A stretch of 64,000 nucleotides of DNA from JBCBGF01 sp038526915 (GCA_038526915.1 JBCBGF010000008.1:98062-162061); one strand, 5' to 3'. Counted from the first letter of the stretch, positions 41,273 to 50,633 are shown. Notes: generated by a model not told the origin, from the letters alone. Made by a program: numbers and translations.

Positions 41273-43083
41273 TCTTTCAGCACCAAGTGACCGGGGGCGA
41301 CCTCATCATAGACCGATGGCTTGGGGTCGTAATCCACGGGAAAGATCGGCGACGGAATCGGCTTGAAGTTCAGATCCTTCTCCGACTTGCGCTTGCGCGG
41401 GTCGGCGATGGGCACGGCCTTCATCAGCGACTGCGTATACTCATGGCGCGGATCCTCGAAGATCTGCTGGCGCGAGCCAAGCTCAACGATCCGGCCCAGA
41501 TACATCACGCCGACATTGTGGCTGACCCGTTCGACCACGGCCATATCGTGGCTGATGAACAGGATCGATATCCCAAGTTCAGCCTGCAACGCCATGATAA
41601 GGTTGAGAACTTGCGCCTGAACACTCACATCCAGCGCACTCACCGCCTCATCCGCTATGATCAGCTTGGGGTTCAAAGCGAGCGCCCGCGCAATCGCGAT
41701 CCGCTGGCGCTGACCGCCCGACAACTCATGCGGATAGCGGCGCATGAAGCTGCGCGGCAGTTCCACCCGGTCGAAGAGTTGCGCCACGCGATCGGTCAGC
41801 TCACTGCCACTGGACAGCCCATAATTTCGAATAGGTTCAGAGACTTGATCGACAAGCTGCATCTGTGGGTTTAACGAGGCAAACGGGTCCTGAAACACCA
41901 TCTGCATGTCCCGGCGCGCTTTGCGCAACTCGTCCTGGCCAAAGGTCATCACATCCTTGTCGCCCAGCAAGATCTCGCCCGAGGTCGGCTCCACCAGCCG
42001 CAGGATTGACCGCCCGGCCGAGGATTTGCCACAGCCCGACTCGCCCACCAGGCTCAGCGTCTCACCCACCTTGATCTTGAACGACACGTCTTCCACCGCA
42101 TGCACATTGGCGACCGTGCGCCGGAAGAACCCGCCCTTGACCGGAAACCGCGTGATCAGGTTCTTAACGTCCAGCAGCACCTCATCCTTGCGGACATCCA
42201 CCGGGCCGTCGACCTTGGTCTCCTGACCCAGCAGTTTCATTGGCTCAGGCGCTGGTTTACCCGTCATCTCCCCCAGCTTGGGCACTGCCGCCAACAGCGA
42301 TTTTGTGTAAGGATGCTGGGGGTTTTCAAAAATTTTCTCAACCGGCCCTTCTTCAACCTTCTTGCCCCGAAACATCACCACCACGCGGTCGGCCATCTGC
42401 GCCACCACCGCCATGTCGTGGGTGATGAACATCACCGCCGTCCCCGTTTCGCGCTTAAGCCGGTCCATAAGGGCGAGGATCTCCGCCTGGATCGTCACGT
42501 CGAGCGCGGTGGTCGGCTCATCGGCGATCAACAGACGCGGCTCACAGGCCAGGGCAATCGCGATGACGATCCGCTGGCGCATGCCGCCCGACAGCTCATG
42601 CGGGTATTGCTTCATCCGCCGCTCAGGCTCGGGGATGCGCACCTGGCGGAGCAGTTCCAGTGCACGCGCCTCGGCATCGGCCTTAGTCAGCCCCTTATGA
42701 ACCCGCAAGCCTTCGGTCATTTGCCGGCCCACAGTGAACACCGGGTTCAGCGCCGTCATCGGCTCTTGAAAGATCATGCCGATCTCATTGCCGCGGATCG
42801 TCCGCATCAGATCATCACCGGCCCCCGCAACATCCAGTTGCCCGTCCGACCCCTTGCGATCAAACAGCAATTTGCCGCCCGCGATGGTCCCGCCGCCGAA
42901 CTCCACCAGCCGCATCAGCGACAGTGAGGACACCGATTTGCCCGACCCGGACTCGCCCACCACACAGACGGTTTCGCCAGGCCCGATATCGAAACTCACA
43001 TCCTCGACGCCCACCACGGTGCCGTCCTTGGTCTCGAACTCCACCCGCAGGTTCTGGATCGAGGCGATGGGGTGATCGAGCAT
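41269..43083 (-). CDS. dual ATP-binding protein of a peptide ABC transporter
   Basis: A 604-residue protein with two complete nucleotide-binding domains fused (DppD-like then DppF-like). Walker A motifs are GESGSGKS near residue 40 and GESGCGKSSAGRS in the second half; ABC signatures are LSGGMRQRIVIA and LSGGQRQRIAIA; Walker B segments LLIADEPTTALD and LIIADEAVSALD follow. Each half ends with the oligopeptide-type C-terminal extension. The cognate binding protein and permeases lie 1.8 kb away on the other strand. Confidence 0.93.
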   Translation of the reverse strand: MLDHPIASIQNLRVEFETKDGTVVGVEDVSFDIGPGETVCVVGESGSGKSVSSLSLMRLVEFGGGTIAGGKLLFDRKGSDGQLDVAGAGDDLMRTIRGNEIGMIFQEPMTALNPVFTVGRQMTEGLRVHKGLTKADAEARALELLRQVRIPEPERRMKQYPHELSGGMRQRIVIAIALACEPRLLIADEPTTALDVTIQAEILALMDRLKRETGTAVMFITHDMAVVAQMADRVVVMFRGKKVEEGPVEKIFENPQHPYTKSLLAAVPKLGEMTGKPAPEPMKLLGQETKVDGPVDVRKDEVLLDVKNLITRFPVKGGFFRRTVANVHAVEDVSFKIKVGETLSLVGESGCGKSSAGRSILRLVEPTSGEILLGDKDVMTFGQDELRKARRDMQMVFQDPFASLNPQMQLVDQVSEPIRNYGLSSGSELTDRVAQLFDRVELPRSFMRRYPHELSGGQRQRIAIARALALNPKLIIADEAVSALDVSVQAQVLNLIMALQAELGISILFISHDMAVVERVSHNVGVMYLGRIVELGSRQQIFEDPRHEYTQSLMKAVPIADPRKRKSEKDLNFKPIPSPIFPVDYDPKPSVYDEVAPGHLVLKE

Positions 43084-43207
43084 GGGCCCTCCGGGTGTTG
43101 GGGTCGCGACCCGCAAACGCTAGGGGCAAGGGGGCGCTGGTGTCAAACGCTCAAGCCCGCTGGGGGATCGGCACGGGGTGACGCTTCTGGGTGTTAGCTG
43201 CCCGCCC

Positions 43208-43981
43208 CTACAGCAGGCCCGCCTCCCGCACCGCCCGCACATTCGCGCGGCTTACCGGGATCTCATCCCCGCTGGTCAGCGTCAGGATCGCCCGCTCCCC
43301 ACTGCGCCGGGCCGCAGCCACCGCATCCCGCGCCACCCAGTGGGAGCGATGCACCTGCAGCCCCGCCACGGGTGCCGCCTCGGCAATTGCATCGGCCAGA
43401 CGCATCAAAACCATCTCTTCCCCACGGTCAGTACGCACGCGGACATAGTGATCCTCGCCCGACAGCGACAACAGCGTCCCCCGCTGCGCGACCGGCAAAC
43501 GTTGCAGAATGGCGGGCGCGGCAACGCGGGCCTCCTCCGCGGTGTCGCCATAAAGCTCAAAGGCCACCGCGATCACCAACGTCACGGCACAGACCGTGGC
43601 GACAAATTCCACAACTGCGGGAGGCCCCTCGGGCACGATCCCAAAGACGATCCAGTTGATGACCAGGACCACGGGCGCGACCATGACCCCAATCGCAATC
43701 CCCTGCGCCACGACCCGCGCCCAAGGGGGCACGCGCGGGCCATCCAGTAGACGGCCCAGCACTGCCACGGTGAACGACCCCACCGCGTAGGACACAAAGA
43801 CAATCGCCATCCAATAGACGATCCGCGGCGCGGCCAGCATCACCTCACCCGTGCGATACGGGCCGACCACGCCCAGGATCACCCCGATCCCCGCCAACAC
43901 GACCAGCACCCGGCGATTGCCAAACTGCGCCCGTAATTCGCGCAGCGCGAAAGACGATTGCCTGTTGTCCACGAAATTCAT
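43208..43981 (-). CDS. membrane-bound LytTR-domain regulator
   Basis: A 257-residue protein with four membrane helices in the first 150 residues (VLVVLAGIGVILGVVG, IVYWMAIVFVSYAVG, GIAIGVMVAPVVLVINWIV and FVATVCAVTLVIAVAF) and a C-terminal LytTR DNA-binding domain (LLSLSGEDHYVRVRTDRGEE, LQVHRSHWVARDAV, EIPVSRANVRAVRE). LytTR proteins bind pairs of short direct repeats. No histidine kinase is nearby, so the membrane part probably senses a signal directly. Its target may be the adjacent transporter genes, an inference from position only. Confidence 0.88.
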   Translation of the reverse strand: MNFVDNRQSSFALRELRAQFGNRRVLVVLAGIGVILGVVGPYRTGEVMLAAPRIVYWMAIVFVSYAVGSFTVAVLGRLLDGPRVPPWARVVAQGIAIGVMVAPVVLVINWIVFGIVPEGPPAVVEFVATVCAVTLVIAVAFELYGDTAEEARVAAPAILQRLPVAQRGTLLSLSGEDHYVRVRTDRGEEMVLMRLADAIAEAAPVAGLQVHRSHWVARDAVAAARRSGERAILTLTSGDEIPVSRANVRAVREAGLL

Positions 43982-44076
43982 CCCGCTGTTAACGTAGGCC
44001 GCGTTGCGCGCCCGCCCGCAAACCTGCCATCGGCCCCATCACACCGCAACAGTCGGCAAGGCCAAAGGGCACCTCG

Positions 44077-44580
44077 ATGGACGTCACTGCGATCACCCAA
44101 AGCACTCCCCTTGTTCATGTTCACCTCCTTTGCGCCCTCTGCGCCGTTCTGATCGGTCCGGTCGCGCTCTGGCGGCAACGGCGCGACCGTCTGCACAAGA
44201 TCTGCGGCTACGCGTTTGTGGCGGCCATGGCCGGCCTCGCCCTCAGCGGTTTTGCCATCCCCAGCGCTGTTTTCGCCGCGATCGGCCCGTTTGGCCCGAT
44301 CCATGTGCTGTGCATCGTCACGCTGTTTGGCCTGTGGCAAGGCGTCACGGCCGCCCGCCGCGGCCAGATCACCCGGCACCGCGCCCATATGCGCGGGCTT
44401 TATTTCGGCGCATTGCTGATCACCGGCCTCTTTACCGTCATGCCGGGCCGGGCCCTCAATCGGGCTCTGTTTCCGGAAACACCAGAGTTTGGCTGGATCT
44501 TCGTAACCCTCGGAACTCTCGCACTGATTTGGGCCTTGCTTGCGCCGCGCCGCAACCATCCGCCGACCCGCGTCGATTAG
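44077..44580 (+). CDS. DUF2306-type membrane protein
   Basis: A 167-residue membrane protein with about four helices. The pattern HVHLLCALCAVLIGPVALWRQ, DRLHKICGYAFV, FGPIHVLCIVTLFGLW and HMRGLYFGALLITGLFTVMPGR, with conserved histidines at helix ends, fits DUF2306. Those histidines could bind haem or metal, but function is unknown. It diverges from the LytTR gene across 95 bases. The 273 bases between it and the binding-protein gene hold no recognisable gene, only a possible -35 (TTGACC at about 44673). Confidence 0.75.
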   Translation: MDVTAITQSTPLVHVHLLCALCAVLIGPVALWRQRRDRLHKICGYAFVAAMAGLALSGFAIPSAVFAAIGPFGPIHVLCIVTLFGLWQGVTAARRGQITRHRAHMRGLYFGALLITGLFTVMPGRALNRALFPETPEFGWIFVTLGTLALIWALLAPRRNHPPTRVD

Positions 44581-44853
44581 GGCCGCACGCCCTGCCCGCA
44601 GCCATCAACTGCCGCTTTCCTCATCACATGACCGGATTTGCGACATCTGATGCAGTGGCAAAGCTTGCATTTTGACCGGTTCTTGGTCGACACTCACCTC
44701 CAAGCCCGCCTCAGGGGACGCGGGTGATGCAAAAACAATGATGAGCTGGACGCGGTGCGAACCACCCAACCTGCCCAAGACACAAAAACTCAAGCGCTGC
44801 ACACCACCGTGCAGACGCGCGAGGCACGAGCCTGTCCAACAACGGAGACATCT

Positions 44854-46554
44854 ATGCGTATGAAATCAGCCCTTTTGGGCGCGGCCGCCGCAGTAGCGCT
44901 GGCCCCCGCCGCCTTTGCCGAGCGTGGCTCGGATGGCGAGGTCAAGATCATCTATTGGCAAGCGCCATCGATCCTGAACCCCTACCTCTCAGGGGGCACC
45001 AAGGACATCGAATCCGCGTCGATGATGCTGGAACCGCTTGCCCGCTATGACCAGGACGGCAACCTTGTGCCGTGGCTCGTGACCGAAGTGCCCACCGTGG
45101 GCAATGGCGGCGTGAGCGAAGACCTGACCTCGATCACCTGGAACATCACACCCGGACTTCTGTGGTCGGACGGCACGCCGTTCACCTCCGCCGACGTGGC
45201 GTTCACATACGAATACTGCACGCACCCCGAAGGCGGCTGCGCCCAGCTCACCAAATTCGAAGGCGTGGCCAGCGTCGAGACACCCGATGACCTGACCGTC
45301 GTGGTGAACTTCGAAGGCCCGACGCCGAACCCCTATGGCCCGTTTGTCGGCGGCGAAAGCCCGATCCTGCAGGCCGCACAGTTCGCCGAGTGCCTGGGCG
45401 CCGCGGCGCCGGAATGCACAGACGCCAACTTCAACCCCATCGGCACCGGCCCCTTCACCGTCACCGAGTTCAAGCCGAACGACGTGATCACCATGGCCGC
45501 CAATGAAAACTACCGCGATCCGGCGAAACCCGCCTTCGCCAGCGTCACTTTCAAAGGTGGCGGCGACGCAACCGCCGCAGGCCGCGCCGTGATGGAAACG
45601 GGCGAGTTCGACTATGCCTGGAACCTGCAGCTCGCCCCCGACGTGATCGCCGGCATGGAAGCGGCTGGCAACGGCACGCCCGTGGCAGGCTTCGGCCCGC
45701 TGGTGGAACGCATCATGATCAACCAGACAAACCCCGATCCGGCCCTTGGGCCAGATGAGCGGGCGGTCGTCAAACCCCACCCGATCTTCCAGGACATCCG
45801 CGTCGTACAGGCCATGAGCCTCGCCATCGACCGTCCGCTTCTGGTTGAAGTGGGCTATGGCCAGGCAGGCCGCGTGACCTGCAACTGGGTGCCCGCACCG
45901 GCGATCTACAACTCCGATGCGCTCTCGTGTGACACCCAAGACCTCGAAGGGGCCAAGGCGCTGCTGGAAGAGGCTGGCTGGGTCGACAGTGACGGCGATG
46001 GCATCCGGGAAAAGGACGGCGTCAAGTTCTCGATCCTCTACCAGACCTCGACCAACGCCGTGCGTCAGGACTTCCAGGCCCTGATCAAGCAGTGGTGGGA
46101 AGAAATCGGGATCGAGACCGAGCTGCGCAACGTAGACGCGTCGGTCTTTTTTGGTGGTGACCCGGGCAGCCCGGACACATTCCAGAAGTTCTATGCCGAC
46201 GTGCAGATGTACGCCAACACCTTCAACGGCACCGATCCGCAGGCATACCTCGGCAACATGCTGTGTTCCAAGATCCCCTCGCCTGCCTCGCAGTGGCAAG
46301 GTGAGAACATCTCGCGCTGGTGCTCGGACGAATATGAGGCGCTCTACACCGAGCTGACCCAGACCGCCGATATCGACGAACGTTCGCGCATCGGGCGGGA
46401 GCTGAACGATATGGCCGTGCAAGGCGGCGCGATGATCCCGCTGGTCCACCGCGGCCGGATCTCGGCCCATGCCAACAGCCTGGGCGGTGTTGTCCTGAAC
46501 GTTTGGGACAGTGAGCTCTGGAACGTCGCGGACTGGTTCCGCATCGACGGCTAA
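44854..46554 (+). CDS. peptide ABC transporter substrate-binding protein
   Basis: A 566-residue periplasmic binding protein of the SBP family 5 (DppA/OppA type). The signal peptide is MRMKSALLGAAAAVALAPAAFA, with cleavage before ERG. Family features include DLTSITWNITPGLLWSDGTPF, the DVAFTYEYC segment, PIGTGPFTVTEFKPND, and the C-terminal half with DIRVVQAMSLAIDRP. The ATG is chosen for the signal peptide and an AACGGAGACATCT box. The ligand is unknown; nearby M20 hydrolases suggest peptides or acyl amino acids. Confidence 0.92.
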   Translation: MRMKSALLGAAAAVALAPAAFAERGSDGEVKIIYWQAPSILNPYLSGGTKDIESASMMLEPLARYDQDGNLVPWLVTEVPTVGNGGVSEDLTSITWNITPGLLWSDGTPFTSADVAFTYEYCTHPEGGCAQLTKFEGVASVETPDDLTVVVNFEGPTPNPYGPFVGGESPILQAAQFAECLGAAAPECTDANFNPIGTGPFTVTEFKPNDVITMAANENYRDPAKPAFASVTFKGGGDATAAGRAVMETGEFDYAWNLQLAPDVIAGMEAAGNGTPVAGFGPLVERIMINQTNPDPALGPDERAVVKPHPIFQDIRVVQAMSLAIDRPLLVEVGYGQAGRVTCNWVPAPAIYNSDALSCDTQDLEGAKALLEEAGWVDSDGDGIREKDGVKFSILYQTSTNAVRQDFQALIKQWWEEIGIETELRNVDASVFFGGDPGSPDTFQKFYADVQMYANTFNGTDPQAYLGNMLCSKIPSPASQWQGENISRWCSDEYEALYTELTQTADIDERSRIGRELNDMAVQGGAMIPLVHRGRISAHANSLGGVVLNVWDSELWNVADWFRIDG

Positions 46555-46573
46555 GGCCACAAGTCAAACCGCA

Positions 46574-46595
46574 GCCCCGGCCAACGCGCCGGGGC
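46574..46595. terminator. stem-loop after the binding-protein gene
   Basis: A perfect eight-base stem GCCCCGGC/GCCGGGGC with a six-base loop lies 20 bases past the stop, followed by CTCCTT. Such a hairpin between a binding-protein gene and its permeases commonly protects or trims the message so that more binding protein is made. Confidence 0.5.
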
Positions 46596-46617
46596 CTCCT
46601 TGCCCCTGTGGCGACGA

Positions 46618-46650
46618 GGCCCCGGATCGGGTCTGGGGCTGCGGTGCATC
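46618..46650. repeat. REP-like repeat, second copy
   Basis: GGCCCCGGATCGGGTCTGGG followed by GCTGCGGTGCATC corresponds to the second half of the paired palindrome at 38.5 kb (GGCCCCAGATCAAGTCCGGG, GCTGCGATGGATG), with compensating changes in the stem. It fills the gap before the permease gene. Confidence 0.55.
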
Positions 46651-46672
46651 CTGACTGCGGGGGTCGCGCTAG

Positions 46673-47680
46673 ATGCTGCAATACACCACACGACGTTTGA
46701 TTCTGAGCGTTCCGACGCTTCTCTTTATTTCGTTAGTCATTTTCCTGTTGCTCGAACTCGCCCCCGGCGACCCGATGGCCCAGGTGCCGCTGACCGTCCC
46801 CGATGAGGTCAAACAACGCATGCGCGAAGCGCTGGGTCTGGGCGAGCCGATGCCCATCCGCTTCGGCAAATGGCTCTGGCAGTTCTTTGTGGTCGAGCCT
46901 CTGTACCTGATCGATCTGGGCTTCGGCACCTCCTTCGCCGAGGGCCAGCAGCGCGTCATCTCGTGGCAGACCCGCAGCCCCGTAATGGACATCGTCGCCC
47001 AGCGTATGCCCCAGACACTCTGGGTCGTCGGCACCGCCTATATCGTCGCCGTCCTCATCGCCCTGCCCATCGGCATCTATTCCGCCTATCGCCAGTATTC
47101 CTGGTTCGATCAGGCCGGGACCTTCGTCACCATGGTCGGCTTCTCGATCCCGCCCTTCTTCTCTGGCGTCCTCGTGATCGTGATCTTCTCGGTCCAGCTC
47201 GGTTGGTTCCCGTCGATCTACGACACTACGCACCGCGTCACCGATTGGGACAGCTTCGTGGTGCAGCTTCAGCAGATGATCATGCCGGTGATGGTGCTGG
47301 CGCTGCAGATCACCTCGCAGCTGTCCCGCTTCATGCGCGCCTCGATGCTCGACAACCTCAACCAGGATTACGTTCGCACCGCCCGCGCCAAAGGCCTGTC
47401 GGAAAAGGTCGTCGTCCTCGTCCACGTCCTGCGCAACTCGATGATCCCGGTCGTAACGGTCATCGCCCTTGGCATCCCGTCGATCTTTGGCGGTGCCATC
47501 ATCACTGAACAGGTGTTCAAGGTGAACGGCATCGGCCAGCTTCTGATCACCGCGATCCAGGCCAATGACCTGCCGATGGTGCAGACGCTGACCTTCGTCT
47601 TCGCGATCCTGATCGTTCTGTTTAACCTGATCGCCGATATCCTCTACGGCATCCTGGACCCGAGGATCCGCTATGACTGA
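46673..47680 (+). CDS. peptide ABC transporter permease, DppB type
   Basis: A 335-residue inner-membrane permease with six hydrophobic helices. It starts MLQYTTRRLILSVPTLLFIS, contains DTTHRVTDWDSFVVQL in a periplasmic loop, and the EAA-type coupling loop LNQDYVRTARAKGLSEKVVV that docks on the ATPase. The end reads ILYGILDPRIRYD, usual for DppB/OppB. Its last codons overlap the next permease start. Confidence 0.94.
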   Translation: MLQYTTRRLILSVPTLLFISLVIFLLLELAPGDPMAQVPLTVPDEVKQRMREALGLGEPMPIRFGKWLWQFFVVEPLYLIDLGFGTSFAEGQQRVISWQTRSPVMDIVAQRMPQTLWVVGTAYIVAVLIALPIGIYSAYRQYSWFDQAGTFVTMVGFSIPPFFSGVLVIVIFSVQLGWFPSIYDTTHRVTDWDSFVVQLQQMIMPVMVLALQITSQLSRFMRASMLDNLNQDYVRTARAKGLSEKVVVLVHVLRNSMIPVVTVIALGIPSIFGGAIITEQVFKVNGIGQLLITAIQANDLPMVQTLTFVFAILIVLFNLIADILYGILDPRIRYD

Positions 47681-48674
47681 TCAGCAGATCGAGACCGTCG
47701 TCGAAGACACCCCCGGCGTCCGCGAAGCCTCCGGAGCAGATCAGGAACCGCGCAGCCAATGGCTCGATGTCTGGGATCAGTTCAAACACCATTCCGGCGC
47801 GTTCTGGGGCATGGTGGTGTTCTTCTCCATCGTGTTCCTCGTCCTCATCGGGCCCTTCATCTACTGGCACGACCCGACCTTCGTGCCCACGGGCCGCGCG
47901 TTCCTGGAACTGCGCGACATGCGCCCGATCTATACCCTGCTCTGGGACAGCGGTGCGAAGGTCAGCTGGTCCCACCCCTTGGGAACCGACAACCTGGGCC
48001 GCGATACGATGGCGCGGCTCTTGTCCGGCGGGCGCGTGTCCATCGCCGTGGGCATCGCCGCCATGATCGTCTCGATCGTCATCGGCACGCTGGTGGGCGT
48101 GGTCGCGGGCTATATCCGCTGGCTCGACGGCCCGCTGATGCGCCTGACCGACCTGTTCCTCGCCCTGCCGCTTCTGCCGCTCCTCCTGGTGGCTGTGCTT
48201 CTCTTCCGCGATCCCCTGTCATCGGCTCTGGGGCCAGAAGGCGGGACCTTCATTCTGATCGTAACTTTGGTGGGTATTACGTCCTGGATGCAAACCGCGC
48301 GGATCGTGCGGGGCGATGTGCTGGCCCTGAAGGAACGCGAGTTTGTCCTTGCCGCCCGCTCCATCGGCACCTCGGATTATCACATGATCACCCGGCACAT
48401 CCTGCCTAACGTCCTGTCGCCCATCATGGTCTCGGCCACCCTGGGTATCGCCACCGCGATCATCACCGAATCCGCCCTGTCCTTCCTCGGCTTCGGCTTC
48501 CCGCCCGATTTCCCGACTTGGGGTAAGCTCCTGTTCGACAGCGTCGACCGGATGGTGCAGTATCCCGAGCGCGTGATCTGGCCCGGTATCCTGATCTCTT
48601 TAACTGTGCTCAGCGTGAATTATATAGGGGATGGATTGCGCGACGCGCTTGACCCGAGGATACGCGGCAGATGA
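47673..48674 (+). CDS. peptide ABC transporter permease, DppC type
   Basis: A 333-residue partner permease. After a 45-residue cytoplasmic start come helices beginning GAFWGMVVFFSIVFLVLIGP, the DppC signature HPLGTDNLGRDTMARLLSGG, and the coupling loop LKEREFVLAARSIGTSDYHM. The end DGLRDALDPRIRGR is typical. It completes the transporter with the binding protein upstream and the dual ATPase on the other strand. Confidence 0.94.
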   Translation: MTDQQIETVVEDTPGVREASGADQEPRSQWLDVWDQFKHHSGAFWGMVVFFSIVFLVLIGPFIYWHDPTFVPTGRAFLELRDMRPIYTLLWDSGAKVSWSHPLGTDNLGRDTMARLLSGGRVSIAVGIAAMIVSIVIGTLVGVVAGYIRWLDGPLMRLTDLFLALPLLPLLLVAVLLFRDPLSSALGPEGGTFILIVTLVGITSWMQTARIVRGDVLALKEREFVLAARSIGTSDYHMITRHILPNVLSPIMVSATLGIATAIITESALSFLGFGFPPDFPTWGKLLFDSVDRMVQYPERVIWPGILISLTVLSVNYIGDGLRDALDPRIRGR

Positions 48675-49243
48675 GGCTTACCGTCCATCCCCTGACCCCA
48701 GACAGATGGACGGATTTGGAAACCCTCTTTGGGGAAGCCAGCGCCACCCGTAATTGCTGGTGCATGTGGTGGCGCGTGGCGGGCAACGCTTGGAAAGACA
48801 CCACCAAAGCCAGCCGAAAGCAGGCGTTCCGCGGTGCGGCGGACGACACCCCACCGGGCCTTTTGGGCTATGATGGTGACACACCGGTCGCCTGGGTCCA
48901 TGTCACGCCCCGCGCCGACGTGCCCCGCTTCAACAACGGGCGCATGTCGAAACCCAACGATGACTACGAATTTGAACACACCTGGGCGATAAGCTGTTTC
49001 TACACCAAGCGCAGCCACCGCAAGCAGGGGATCATGGCCGCGATGGCGCGGGCCGCCTGTTACCACGCCCAGCGCAATGGCGCCTTCTGGGTCGAAGCGG
49101 CCCCAATCCGCCCCAAGCCGGACCTCCAGCGCAGCGATGGCTATTTCGGTATCGTCCCGGCACTGGAACGCGCGGGGTTCGACACGGTGGAGGAACGCGG
49201 GCCCAACCGCATCTTGATGCGCTGGATCGCGGTCAATGGCTAG
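48671..49243 (+). CDS. GNAT family N-acetyltransferase
   Basis: A 190-residue acetyltransferase-fold protein. The acetyl-CoA binding region is HTWAISCFYTKRSHRKQGIM with the R/Q-x-x-G-x pattern (KRSHRKQGI), and the start CWCMWWRVAGNAWKDTTKA with paired cysteine/tryptophan is seen in a particular GNAT subgroup of unknown substrate. The ATG overlaps the permease stop (ATGA), so it is co-transcribed with the transporter and might modify imported compounds. Confidence 0.82.
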   Translation: MRLTVHPLTPDRWTDLETLFGEASATRNCWCMWWRVAGNAWKDTTKASRKQAFRGAADDTPPGLLGYDGDTPVAWVHVTPRADVPRFNNGRMSKPNDDYEFEHTWAISCFYTKRSHRKQGIMAAMARAACYHAQRNGAFWVEAAPIRPKPDLQRSDGYFGIVPALERAGFDTVEERGPNRILMRWIAVNG

Positions 49244-50532
49244 TTCGGGCGGTCTTCCACCGATTTCCGGATCCGCTGCACCATCCACCACACCCCGATG
49301 ATCACCAGCGGCGTCACCACCGCCGTCAGTACCAGGGACGAGACATTGAACCCCTCGCCCACCGGCCCCAGCAGATAGATCGCCAGGTTCACCGCGTAAT
49401 AGCTGATCGCCACAACGCTGAGGCCCTCGACGGTCCGCTGGAGCCGCAGCTGCAGATCGGCCCGCCTGTCCATGCTTTCCAGAAGCGCCTGGTTCTGGGC
49501 CGAGCGTTCCACATCCACCCGCGTTCGTAGCAAATTGCCCGCCCGCATCGCGCGTTCCGCCATGGCCCCCAGCCGCCCTTCGGCAGCCTTGACCGTGCGC
49601 ATCGCAGGGTCGAACCGGCGCGTCATGAACTCGCCAAAGGTCTGCCGCCCGCCAAACCGGTGTTCCCGCAAGACCTGAATGCGCTGATGCACCAGCGCCT
49701 CATAGGCCCCCGTCGCCCCGAACCGGAACGAGTTCTGCGCCAACATATTCTCCAACTCAGACGAGATCGCCAGCAGCCCCTTGAGCGTGTCGTCGGCGCT
49801 GTCGCCCCCGCCAGACATTTGGCCCATCAGCCGGGTCAGCTCGCCATCAATCTCGCCCATCCGAGCACCCAGATCGCGCACGCGCGCCAGGCCCAGCATC
49901 GACATCGACTTATAGGTCTCGATCTCGCACAAACGCTGGACGATCCGGCCCACACGGCGCGATCCCGCATCGGGGCGGGCAAAGACGGCAAAGCGCATAT
50001 GCCCCGCCGGATCGATCCGAAAATCGCCCGCGATGATGGCGTTATTGTCGATCACATGGCTGACGGCCAGGCTTTCGGGCACGAACCACTCGGCCAGCTT
50101 TTCGTCGATCCCGTTCTCGCCCGTTTGCATCTCAACCCGGATCAGCGCCGAGGTGATCCGCGTCCCCGGCGCCTCGGCCAGCCAGTCTTCAGGGAAGACC
50201 TCAAACGTTGCCGCATCGAACGGCTTTTCGGCCACGCCTGTGTCAAAGATCGTATAGGTCACAAACTCCGTATGGCTTTCCCACTTAAGCCGGTACTTGC
50301 CGATCTCGCCATACCAATGCGTGGCCCCCGGTTGCGGATGGCTGGCCCCGAACCGATCGAGCAACGCGATCAGGTGCGCCCGATCCGCATCCCGGTCCCG
50401 CGACGCGGCATCCTTGGGCTGTTTGATGGCCAGATAGGCCGCGCGGCACGGTGCCTCGAGCGGCGGAAACGGCCGGGCATGCAGCTCGTTCGCCATCTTG
50501 TAGCGTAGCGGGTGATCTTCGATAGGGCTCAT
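49240..50532 (-). CDS. DUF3422 family membrane protein
   Basis: A 430-residue protein with a large soluble N-terminal part (RYKMANELHARPFPPLEAPC, HWYGEIGKYRLKWESHTEFV, YTIFDTG) and two C-terminal membrane helices (VVAISYYAVNLAIYLLGPV and LVLTAVVTPLVIIGVWWMV). This organisation and the HARPFPP motif match DUF3422, common in proteobacteria and of unknown function. It ends convergently with the GNAT gene (four-base overlap). Confidence 0.85.
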   Translation of the reverse strand: MSPIEDHPLRYKMANELHARPFPPLEAPCRAAYLAIKQPKDAASRDRDADRAHLIALLDRFGASHPQPGATHWYGEIGKYRLKWESHTEFVTYTIFDTGVAEKPFDAATFEVFPEDWLAEAPGTRITSALIRVEMQTGENGIDEKLAEWFVPESLAVSHVIDNNAIIAGDFRIDPAGHMRFAVFARPDAGSRRVGRIVQRLCEIETYKSMSMLGLARVRDLGARMGEIDGELTRLMGQMSGGGDSADDTLKGLLAISSELENMLAQNSFRFGATGAYEALVHQRIQVLREHRFGGRQTFGEFMTRRFDPAMRTVKAAEGRLGAMAERAMRAGNLLRTRVDVERSAQNQALLESMDRRADLQLRLQRTVEGLSVVAISYYAVNLAIYLLGPVGEGFNVSSLVLTAVVTPLVIIGVWWMVQRIRKSVEDRPN

Positions 50533-50617
50533 CAGCCGGCCTCAGCAGTTTCGCGGGAAATTAGCCGATATCACCCCCCTGTAAACAGAAAAATACAATT
50601 ATTATGACAACTTAGAT

Positions 50618-50633
50618 GTACACAGCGGTGTAC
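50618..50633. promoter_or_regulatory. candidate operator GTACAC-AGCG-GTGTAC
   Basis: A perfect six-base inverted repeat with a four-base centre in the 211-base divergent gap between DUF3422 and the OsmC-like gene. An AT-rich stretch (ACAATTATTATGACAACTT), rare in this DNA, lies just before it and probably contains the promoter. The protein that binds is unknown. Confidence 0.5.

Noticed and set aside
44605..44802. 65-codon minus-strand frame before the binding-protein gene
   Set aside because: No ribosome site, no motif, and it covers the likely promoter region of the binding-protein gene.
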